DNA of 64,000 nt from Alentia gelatinosa (Eukaryota; Annelida; Polychaeta; Phyllodocida; Polynoidae). Below, one piece after another: positions 22,349-34,300 of this stretch (position 1 is its first letter; each line of letters starts with the position of its first letter). Position numbers and translations under genes: made by a program. Location of the stretch: NCBI GenBank assembly GCA_950022655.1, contig OX465579.1, positions 75,651,193 through 75,715,192 of the forward strand. The letters are read 5' to 3'. A model generated the notes under the pieces. That model was given only the letters and a program-made list of their open reading frames with translations, was not told where the DNA came from and made no database searches.

Positions 22349-25300
22349 GTAGGTTCTGGAGGAGGCGCACCTGGGGTGGTCGCGCAGGGTGTGAAGGGGC
22401 GTGAGGTGTGGTCGGATGTAAGGTGCTGAGAGGGTGGGAGTGGAAGGCCTGGTAACGGGTGGTTTCGCCTGATCGTCATCAACTCCCCATGAACTCAGTG
22501 TGGGGTTGGGAGGGGGTCGGGGTGGTGGTAGGTAAAAAGGGGCGGGGCAGGTCAAAGGTGGACGGGCGGTAGGTGACAGGCGGCGTACGCCAATCTGCAA
22601 GAGGCGGATCGTGGCTTAAGCTAGACGCTAGGCGGTGTATGCATCAGGCGGCGCACGCCAGGCGCCAGTGGGCGCACGCTAGGGGGCGCACGCCAGAGGG
22701 CGCACGCCAGGGGACTGGGGGCTTGTGCCGGGCGGCGGGAAGCGAGCGGCGGACGGCGAGAAACACGTGGCGCCGTCATGATATTAGAACAGGGATCAAA
22801 GACGCTCACCGTGTCCGCTGATCTCCAACTGTTGTTAAATACCATCAGCAAGGATCGTCAGGTACCAGTGTCTCAGCGAGCGGCGTGCGGCCAATCACAG
22901 CGCACCTACCATACGCTACACGGCGCCGACCATTGCCGATCTGCTCTCGCCGGACGCCTAACGGCCTCCAGCCCGGGACCCGCCGCCCGCCGCCCAGCCA
23001 CATTACCAGGAGTTTACCCGTCTGCCGCACCGCCATACAGGGCACTAAGAGATCGTACTCATGGTGAGTCAATTACTGCCTCTCCTATTCGTATACTTGC
23101 GCTGAGAAAGTAGTCCCCAGCCGCTCAGATTTAGTCTTCTGAAAACTAGGACGGATGTTGTTTATTGTTATGTTTATCGAAGACCCTACTCTCCTGAAAA
23201 TTCAAAAGGTTTAGTTTGATGATATTGTTTTTGCATTATTTTTTTGTAAGGATAAAATCGAAAGTTGTGCATATACAATTACATGTATTCCACATTGAAA
23301 CTATGGATTCATATTTCGGATGTTCTAGTGTTTTGTTAGTGTTTTGATGACCTCAGTAAGCTACTTGATCATATTTTATCTTAGGGCAGACTTGATGAAG
23401 GTGATAGCAAATATCCATTATGTAACATCAGACGTTTTATAGGCAATAATACATGTGCTTACTTTCATATTCTGTTTGCAATAGATATTCACAGAAATAG
23501 GTAGCTCTTCCGAAAGGTTTTATGTCTCAACTCCAACAATATAAACTCTTATTGAATACCAACCAAATAAGATATTAAGAATATGTTTGTTGCTGTAGTG
23601 CTTTTTTCTTCGTTTGTTATTTATTCTGCAATACTACTAGGGTTTAGGATACTTTTAAATACTAATCATCTTGTTGTCTGACGGTATACCCCTAGCAAGC
23701 TTCAATGGCACGCATGTAGCAAGTTTTGTTTAAAAATAATTGCCGTCACTCACTATTAAGACGCACATGTGCACATCACCGCGGGGGATTTTACAAGACG
23801 ATAATACAGCCTAAGGATTAATAACTTTTGTGTCCTACCGACTATCAGGATTATCTTATCATTTCACTTTCACACAGACTAAAGTAAATTACTTATTGTC
23901 AACTGAGTAACGAGACAAACGAACCATCTTCATTTTACAATTCTTCTTTTACCACCTAAAACAACCACATCGCATGAAACAGTGAAAGCGACATGCGGAA
24001 ACATTTTTACCATGTCACGTGACTAGGTGGAGCCGTCAGAAGAATGCAACGCCCTCTGTGGCCATTTGAAACAAATATTAAAAAGCACATATCATTATTT
24101 TTTAAGTTCTCTTGGTAACACTTTGGTGCGAGTGTTTTTGTCATAAAGAGCTAAACACACACAAAAAAGAAAACAGACCGGGGATAGTACGGGAGAGTGG
24201 GCTGGTAAAGGCTGGGGGTGTGGTAGTAGGAGACGGGGTGATGCCGAGAGATCAAAGGGGTTTCCGTCACAATGTGGAGGGGTAAAGATATGAATAACAA
24301 TACCACTTTTGAGGGGTGATTTCTGGGATCGGAACACTGTTAGTAACACGCAACAATAAGCGATGTCTTTTTAGATCATCGGCAAATGCCACAACCTGCT
24401 ACTCTGAAAAACACGTATATCAAATATCGAGGCGCATCAGTACTGCCACAACCAACAGACAATATGAATAATTCATTACGCGATTGCGATGAGATCTCTT
24501 TAGGTAGAATATGATTAATTTCATTGCAAAATGACTTTCTCAACAATTAAAATTGCTTTCATCTAATGGAATTTACTGATCAGAATCATATTCAAATTTA
24601 TATGGTGAGAATACTCCTGTTATCTTCATCGGGAACTTGTTGAACTCAAGTCATCTCAAATTTTCTCTAAGATCAAAAAAGATATCACTTATACCTGATT
24701 TACCTTTGTTTTTCTTTACATCATTGTATATACTTAAACTTGCAGTAGATATCCATTTATATTTGAAAACGGTATATGTTAGTTTGACGTTTCCAAGGTT
24801 TGCAGTCTTTTCTCCAGTCCAATCTCAGGGAGTAGTCGAAAACCACCAATCAATATAAAAAGATAAAACTGTTAATGATTAAGTTATTCATTGTCTGTGT
24901 CACAGAAACTAAGCGAAAATAGCATCAACGACATCAAACATATCAAAGGAAAGGTACAGAAACAAATGACATACACGGAGGCTTTTTAAGTGTCAGCCTG
25001 TCAGAACTCCCAGAGGGTGGTTAGTAGTGACAGCTTGTTATTTGTCTTGTTGTCAGGGTTCTGTCAGTAGATAATGCAATCTTCAGCGATCACAGATTTC
25101 TTAGGTTGAGGGCCACTGTCATTGTAGCGTTTCTAAATTAATATAATGAGTAATATTGTAACCGATCGTCAGTCTGTCTTATATCAAGAGAAATAATGAA
25201 ATATGTATTAACATTACAAAATAGACTTTTACTATGATATGAAATTGCCAGAAACGAAGGAGAAATGGATGATGTAATCATATTTCAATTGCTAAATCTT

Positions 25301-28300
25301 TATAAAATGAAATAGGAATATAACGAGGATGCGCTGACCACTGAGTACTTGGTATATGATAAACGTGCCAGTATAGGAAAAGTAGTTCAACATATCTCAA
25401 GGCATTACTTCTCTGTGATTTTCTAACAACTTAAATCACCTTTCAGACATGAGATATCATCCCCGATTTGACCCCGCCTCCTCCTACACCCACACCAACA
25501 CACTAATCCTTTGCTCTCCGGCCTCAATAGCGACTGCGTATTACAATGGACGGATCCCCCTGAGAGCACTCAGTTTCACCCACTGAGACGTAAATGGCAT
25601 TTGAGAGCGAGTTGTAACAGAAACAGCTGTCCAATTAGAGACCCTGCTTCTGGTGTTGCCGATGGACAACATTCGACTAGCGGTGAGATGGGGAAATAGG
25701 CGCTGGCTAACGTTTGCGGCGGCACACTTTAGGCAGCAGGTATTTAGTGGCAGGTTGCAGGTTGCACGCTTGGATGGAAGGTGTTGATTGCCAATCTCTG
25801 AATGACACCCAGTTCTTTTCAAATGAAAAGGAGAAAATTTAGTATCGTATACATTTCTTGTAGTGTATTGGATGGCATGTAGCAAGTGACAACCTGGGAT
25901 GGAAGGCATTGCCTGGTGTACAAGGCAGCGTGTTGCAGGCAGTAGGTATTGGTTGACAGCGGGAAAGGGGCTGTATATTTGATATATGTAACACAATAAT
26001 CTGAATAAAACGATTGGACGGCAACAGAGGATGATGTGAGGCCTAGCCATAAATTGCGGTAGGATGATAGATATAGTCACTCTTAGCCAAGACAACACTC
26101 GGTAATGACATGTCTGGTTCAATCTTACATACAAACCTTACTTTACTCGAGACAAGTACCCATAGACACCGTACAAATTACCAAATGAAGAATATTTGAG
26201 TGGATTATGTGTAGTGGTAGCTGGCAGAAGCATGTTTGCTTATCATATCTTCGCGTGGAGCGGATATAAACAATCAACCTGCCTGTAGCTTGCCAGCTCC
26301 ATGCTAGATACAACAAGACAAGGCCTACTTCTATCTTCCGATGGAGACGGCATTTATTTTTGTAATCCCTAGGTCTATCGGTGGTGGCCAGTGACGGCAC
26401 ATCGGTATCAGATAAGTAGTAAGTGTGCTCTCTAAAGCTTATTTCTTCTGCATTTTTTCAGTCTCTACCTATGAAGGACTCTGGGGATCATTGATGAAAC
26501 CCTAACTTTTTTTTATTCACCGCGGTCGATGAGGAAATTGGCTGGTATTGGTCTTATCGCAGAATCTTCAATGAAATAGTTGTTGACCATTTACCGCTCC
26601 GTCTGCTTTATACAGTCACTGATCTTGTGTCAGAAGCTCCAAATACATGTAATTGGTCTGTTGTTCCCGACTATAAATCAGTGCCAATCAATCGGTAAAT
26701 GAAAACAGGCTTACAGATGACGCCCCGAGTTCTACCTGGTCATGGGACTAAGATAGTTCACCTGGTAGCGCCGCACCATTACCCGCCTACCACTACCCTC
26801 ACCTAAAAGTCCGTCAAGGGGGACAGCGCTAACGAATTCCTTCAGATCTCCATGGAAACAAGGACGCGCAGGGCCCCCTTACCCGTCTAGGCTTACCTTG
26901 TGAAACCAGATCTCGTCTCGCGAGAGTCTGGACACAGACCATCGCACGACCACCTTTCTCTCAGATCACTACGCCATGGAAAGGAGTTCCGTGACGCCTC
27001 TGACAATGATAGCATTGTGTATGCGGTCTGTCTGTCGTGCAGGGCACTTCTGTCGTGCCTTCAACACAACCCAAGCCCCTTCTTCTACTAGGCGCCTAGC
27101 CTGCGTCGCTTCTCAAATGGAATAGCGTTTTCAATTAATTAGGCATGCTGCCTCAGACACATGCCAAGTCTTCCCCTGACCCTTTACTGCCTGCAATGCT
27201 CTGCCGATGGGATACTTCGACTCATCGGTGGGAGGGGGATCTGAAAAGAATCCGGTGTTCTCGACTTGGGAGTTCCAGTTTCTTGGCTAACTTCCGACCA
27301 ATTATAAACCTGATCCCAGAGGCACCTGCCAAAAGAAAGGGAACCGTAACTACCGGGGCCCATCATATAGGATCTATGGTGCCTGTTCTCAGGGGTGTCA
27401 TTCTACACCGAGCCGTTCTCTATTCTTTTTTTCACTTTGACGCCTTGTCACGTTTTGCAAAGCAAAGTCGATGCGAGCGTGTGTCGAGCTTCTTATATTG
27501 CTGCTCGTAAGAATTGTGATTTTTTTGTTGTTGCTTTGTTTGTGTGAGGATACAAATACTATCACGATAGAAGGAAGCTGTAATCATCGCTCAGCTTTGA
27601 TTTCCCATTGTGAATGGCTTAGCTGTCCCCATCATTGAGATTTATGATTTAACACTGGTTGGGTCGGGAAGTCGCTTGTGACAACTCAGACTTTGGGTAA
27701 CATTTTATGAAAAGTATATAATCCAATGCAGAAGTTACGACAGAGAGGTCTTTTTATCATCATATCAATTTGCTTGTTGGTTTCTGATAAGTCTATCTCT
27801 GCAGATTTCCGACCTGAAAACCTTTATAACAGCTCTTGTATATGTATATGCGGAACGTACACACTATTCGATGTTAAATATGGTAAGCATGATTAAAGAT
27901 GAATTGCTCTGAAACCTCTGTCTCTCCTCATATCTCATGGCAGGCCAAACAGAAGGGTCTGTTCTCCGGGAGTGGCGGCAGTCTATCCCGACGAGGTAAC
28001 ACCATGTCGGAGGACATTCTCAGGGAGGCGGCAGGCAGTAATCTTACCATGGGCATCATTGGATGCTTGCCCGACAATGTTCAGCAGGTGAGTGATGCGT
28101 GGGGAAATTTAATGACATTTTCATTAATTCGGCGAGGCAAGTAAATAATCTGTCAGGAGACTAGTTGGGACCTTAGAAAAGCCCCGCTCAATGCCCACCA
28201 CACAGAGTTTCATCAATAATATGTTTCATGCTGTGTTTCCATTGCCCACAGAAACCTTTACCGATTACTTCTAAAACGCTAGTCGATGGTAGCCCCCTAC

Positions 28301-31300
28301 AACAATCTTGTACCAAATAATTAGGTTTAAGCTTTTAAAAAAAAACAAAACAGTTAAAACAGAACGCATACAATAGCAATATCACTGGTCAGAGCATGTG
28401 TTGGTATATTTGAATTTTCTCACGTAAAAGAAATACAAGCATAACGTGAGAAACATCGTTGCAATTCAAAGTGATATAGATATATACATTATAATGCTGA
28501 TGGTGATTTTACCTTTGCAAAATAAAATTGATATTGAAAGAAACCTTCATCATCTCTTCTCCCTATGTTCTGTACAGGCCATCAAAAGTTTTTCTATTAG
28601 ACCGGGCAAGCAGCACATCACGTTTTGCTTCCCGTTCATGTCGGAGTTGCTGCGGAAGTTCAGGCCGGACTCGTACCTGGGGGAGGGCGGCTTACCGGCG
28701 CCTCACGCCCTCACACCCGGCCTTATGTTCGACCTGAGCGCCGAAGTCGTCAGCGGCTTCCAGAGCTTCGTCACTTTGGCGCCTCTACCGGACAGGTGAG
28801 TAACTACTGCTACCAGAATATTCTTTATTTCCTTTTGCTTCCAATGCCACTACACATACAAGTATTTTCCTAGCCGTAAGCATCATAAATTTGTTCATTC
28901 TCATGCCAACGACCACTGATCCGTATAGTGAACATATATATGATATAGTGGATATCATATTTCGATAAAAGATAAAATATATGGCGATGGATATGCCTTT
29001 AGAAGAAATTTATTTTCCGAATCCTACCAACAATTAGAGTAGTGAAGCACCAAGAAGAAAATAATTCAGATATTTTTTATCTACATACAAAAACATCGTT
29101 CATACCCTAATGCAGGCAATAGATAATACATTGTAGGAGGCGGATGACATGTGGTTAGTGTCAAACAGTGGTCAGTGAAAGGTGTGTGTAAGGTCCATGG
29201 CTGCGTTAAGGGGTAGAGGTAGGGTTATGGACGGGGTGAGAGAAGGAGTGCCTGTGGGGGCGCGACGTCTTGGCCCTGGGTGCGGTGCCACGTGCGTCTT
29301 ATTGAACCCTACCACGACTTAAAAAGCGTCCCATTGAGCGGGCGGCGGAGAGGGCTGCGCCGGGCGGTCGCCAAGTCGGCGGGCGTTGAATGGCCGGGCG
29401 GGCCGCAGTCACCGTGAGCCGCTCTGAGCTGCTCCCGTGTCGCTCAATGGGTATGGATCCGCATCAACCACGTGTGTCCCTCTCCACCCCTCCCAGCCCT
29501 GCCCTCTGACTTACACCCCCCTGAAAAGGAACTCCCCTTTTCTTTGTCACCCGATCACTGCAATCGAGATTCACTGCGGGATCAAAGAGAAGGTCAATAG
29601 AACGCCGCGTTCAGTTCCTGCGCGCGCATCAAAGAGAAGCAGACGACTTCCCTTTCGCTCTCCACTCTCTGAACCCTCTCCAAACACATCCTGCACACAT
29701 TCACCCCGAACCTGTTGATGGCTGTGTGCAGGGCTGTACCTGAAAGGCGATTGGCGTTTAACCCTTCAAAGAAATAAAGAAAATGACGATGTCATCAGGT
29801 TTTGACCTGCAAGCGCCACACGTCCCGCCACTCCTCTTTATTGATACTTGAGAACGAGTCCAAACTGGCTAATCGTGATTGGCAATTGCCAGAAAAGGGA
29901 ATCTTCACCCTAAAACAAAAATATAAGTAAAGTATTACTGCAGTGAACAGGTCAGATCTATAACCTGCAGGCAAGAGATCAGACTGAAGAGGTAATTGAT
30001 AATCTAATCCTGATTACTCTGCGGGTGTTAGCTTGGACAAGGGAGGCCTACCGTGTTAGAGTAGTGATAAGATATAATCCCCATTTACACTCGTGTTTAT
30101 AGATACAACTATCATGTATAAACACATATACCAGTATTAGAATGTGCCGGACCAAGTCAGCCCCCCCCCCCCCCCACCAACTTTAAAAAGCAAGAGGGTC
30201 CCTCTTTGCACACCCTTAGTTAATTATGGTACCACCTAGGTTAAATACTGTATTTGTGATTGCCATTTATCAGGAGCTCGTTGCCGATTGCCATCTTTAC
30301 GTTGTACCAGCGCGACACGACAGAGGGCGTGCTGCGACACTTTGAGTCGCTCATCAAAGTGCTGCTCGACAACAAGACGCTGCTCTCCGTCTGGAAAATG
30401 CCGGTAAGTCATTTACGCGTGATGTGCTCAATGATTTGAAGCTGCATGGCCTTTACAAGTTAGTAAGCCTGCGCTATTAGCTGCGACACTAGAGATGTAT
30501 CTAACAACAAGCACTGTATGTAACAGGGTAACAATCAATTCTAGAATAACAGTGGTGATGGTCGTGCAATGGATATACCTGGCCCCTACAATTATGCATG
30601 GGTATATATGGTAGTACGTTGTAACCAGACTTCTTTCAGAGTACTACCTGGTATAAATTAAAGTTTTAAAAAGAAAGTATGAGTATCGTTTCTTGTAAGC
30701 TACCACAATCCAAATAATCCATAGAAAATTTAACAGATTTAGAATCACTGCCCACACTTTTCCTTTTAACGGTATACATAGGAGGTGCTTTAGAGCTAAG
30801 ATTGACGATTAACTGTCTGGAGTAGACTATAGATCCGCTAGCATCAATCTTGTGTTAGGCCTGGCTCCACCCACTACGATAGAAAATCAGACCTTGTGTT
30901 AGGCCTGGCTCCATCTACTACTATAGAGAATCAGACCTACCGATATGGCACCGATACAAAAAGCGAATATCTGAGACATATCGGGAAGGTGCAAAATCGT
31001 AGACAACTGTCTAGAGATGCTAATCCACCATTGTAAGGTGGGTTTTTTTCGGTGCCTAATCGCAGAAACGTGGCCAACTGCCCCGATATTAGGTGACCTT
31101 CCGAAGCGCTTTTGATTTTTGTGTGCATCGTAGACTATATCGGAGCCATATCATAGTAGGTGGACGCCGGGCCTTAAGTGTACTTTGATGGAGGTTGTGC
31201 AGTTGATGGTGGACGAGTTAACATCACAGTTCCAATATTTAATTTCTAACATGTACCTTTGTATTATTTGGGGTTACGGTGGCGGTTGTGCAGTTGGTGG

Positions 31301-34300
31301 TGGTAGAACTAACCCCACAGCTCATGGAGGTGGCTGTAGACACGTGTGCACAGACCATACTGGACATCCAGAGTGAGAACTTACTTAACACATTCCCCGA
31401 GAAGAGCAAGGAAGAACTTCTCCAGTTCATCAAGGTGAGTAATGCATGCAAACTGATTTAAAGTGCCGACCCATCGAGCATGCCCCTCTCTATTATAACA
31501 CTTGCTTGTAAACCAATTGTGTTAAAAGTTGTGATTCCCCCTAAAATGAATCACTCTATGATAGCTATCAACTGTAGCTCATTCGCGGCGGCCACCTGCA
31601 ACCGAATCATACACCTGGTGCTAGTGTCAGAATATACCGCGAACATTTTCTGACTTCACCACTTGATGTGACACGTAATTTTTATATCAATTGTCATAAA
31701 AGGTTCACACATAGTAATACACGAGCACTGTCTAAGTCCGAAGTCGTATCTCCTTGAAACATGATGTCATGACACTTTGAATGTTTAACCGGCTTTATCA
31801 CGAAGAGGTGTCTATCAAGATACCGACGCACGCCGACACATCCATTCTCGCGTCGCAACTTGTTGCAATTTTGCTGTTTTTGTTGTAAACATCACTTTGT
31901 GTCTAGTGGAAATTGAAATAGTGGACTCGATTTTGATCGATATCGACTTTTTCAAGAGTCAGTTGTCCATAATTCGGACTCTCCATTTTGCTAGTTTGTC
32001 CAAGTGCTTGAACCTGAACGCTTCTCATACCTGAAGCATTCACACACATAGTTACCTTCCAAGATCTCTACCTTGCGGCAGTCACATGATTTGGCCCACT
32101 TTAATGTGAAAAGCATATGCAAATTGGTTCAAAATCATATTCCACATAGCAACATTTAATCGATCGAGCGGCATTAATTGAATAGAACCTTACCTTTTGT
32201 ACTATTTACTTCACAAATAGCCTCACTTGACCCATACACACCTCCCACCCATTTTTATGGCGCCTGTACCATAACACAGGTCTGATAACCAGTCATACTC
32301 TGCCCCCTTCTGTGGCGCACTTAACAGATCCACCCTAATTCAATTTTCCGCTTTGCTGCGGGCGAAATCCGATCCCTGCACGGATGCCTTGGATGGCGGG
32401 TGTGTTGGTTCTTTGATGGGATCGTGGGGGTGTATAGCCCATCGTGTGGCTCTATGTGGCTAACAGGCCCTACCCACCCCTCACCCGGGCCTTACAAACT
32501 CCGCCACACCCCCGCCCCTTTATGCTTCGTGTCATCCAGTGGCGTGAAGTTATCCATCAAAGGTCCAACCTAATGGATCATACTAAGGGGTTTTGATAGG
32601 AAGAGGGGGTGAGGGTGTGAGTACACGCGTAGGAAGGGGTGTATTCAGGAGGGTCAGGGTGATGAGAGGGGACTTGGTTATTCACTATTTGCATAACAAG
32701 GCCATGCAATCTGTATTATGAGACACAATACCTGCAGAGTAAACACACACTATCCACGTAAAACAAATTGTGTGCATAATAATGATACACAATACCTGTA
32801 TAAGAAGCACACGATGTCTGCATAGGAATGTCACAGTATCAGCGTTGTAATGATACAATATCTTTTGTTTTATCCATTTATTTTTCCTTGTGACATACAT
32901 CAGTCAAGTAAAGACCGGTTTCCTTGTTTAGTCAGCACAATGTTAACTCATTCAGTTACCAAAATTAATAGTAATACATCTGCTGTTATACAACTAAACT
33001 TTAAAAAATACATGAATAATATAATTATGATCTCTATCGTTACATAACTACTATCCTTTACGGAATACAGTCCTTAAGTATATCCTAATGCACAATTTTG
33101 AAGGAACTCAATGATTCAATATTACTCAGATGTAGTGGCAATTCGTTCCATAATGAAGCACCAAAATATCTAAGATTCCTCTTGTAACCTTCAGATTTTG
33201 GAAGTAAAATTTTGAAAACGGGTGCCTGATGCAGTCTTGTGGATTATCTGCAAAGTAATGGCACCATACCTGTAGAGGAACAGCACGTCATCTACATGGA
33301 TGTAAAACACTACCTGAACAGAACTGACAGATCATAATAATTGTAGCATTCTTGGTTTTTTGTTATGATACTGTCTTTTGAAGTCCTGCATTTTTTCGTT
33401 TTTATTTCTTTTTTTATTTTGGTTGATTTCTCAAGGGAGGGAGGGAAGGAGGCGTTATAATATTCATAGTGTTAGGCCTGGCGTCCACTGAGCTCTCGGT
33501 ACCCTACGATAGACCTTATGATGCATGCATCGGAATGCATCCTGGGGTCTATCGGCTATGGGTTGAAGCTAACTTTCCAATTCCTATCGATTTTGTGTCT
33601 GGAGATGTATAAGGTCTATCGTAAGGTCTATATAAGGTCTATCGTCCCCGAGCTCAGTGGACACCGGGCCGTACTGCCTTACTATGTTTAGGATATCAAG
33701 GTGTGCCGTAAGGGTCTTGGTAGTGAACCACTATTACGGGAGTCAAAAGAATGGTACGTAACAATACGACAAACAATAACAGCTAGATAAAAAAGGTGTT
33801 TATATGCATAGGTTTCAGACCTAATGAGTAGTTGAGAGGGATGCAAAGGGGATGGCTGGGGACCCAAAGGAAAGGGTGGACTTATTACGATATGCCTTGG
33901 ACAGATAGTCCACCATTGATGTTGCACACCTGTCGTGGAAGTATATTTCTCACCTGGACAGTACAGGTAATCTTCCCTTCTCGTCCTCATAGTCGGGCAC
34001 AGGTGAGACAAAAGTTCCTCCAGGGTCGATGACATTCCTCCCTTAGTTAGTGAGTGATGGCCTGCTCTCAGTGAAATCCCCCATCAAGGTTTCTGTCGCA
34101 AAAAGTTTGCATAACTGCAGGTATCTATTGGAGTTACACATACCCAGTGATCTCTCTACATGTGGGTCCTTAGAGATATTTTGTATAGTGGATCACTATC
34201 ATTATAAACCACCGATTACTGGGATATCTAACACACGTTAAACGTACTTTAGATCACCTGAGATTACTGGAAATAGTCCCCAAAACGTCATCGGTCCCCT

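Larger units (their letters stand above)
22200..23061 (+). promoter_or_regulatory. CpG island with CCAAT box at the 5' end of gene 1
   Basis: Dense CG dinucleotides over ~860 bp contrast with the AT-rich flanks. A CCAAT motif lies at 22,891-22,895. The island contains two candidate first coding exons (22,219-22,348 and one ending at 23,061), both followed by good donor sites. A GC-rich minisatellite (22,595-22,740) lies within it. The role as promoter is inferred from position and composition only. Confidence 0.65.

Noticed and set aside
22147..22600. Minus-strand Pro-rich ORFs opposite the CpG island
   Set aside because: They are shadows of the Gly-rich plus-strand exon and GC-rich repeats.
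25541..26134. 197-codon minus-strand ORF in the first intron
   Set aside because: It contains short repeats (GCAGGTTGCAGG-like) and Cys/His-rich text without a recognisable pattern. Another frame overlaps it, and there is no splice evidence.
31185..31376. Reading frame starting upstream of exon 5
   Set aside because: It runs through the partial duplicate and is out of frame with exon 5, so it would not continue the protein.
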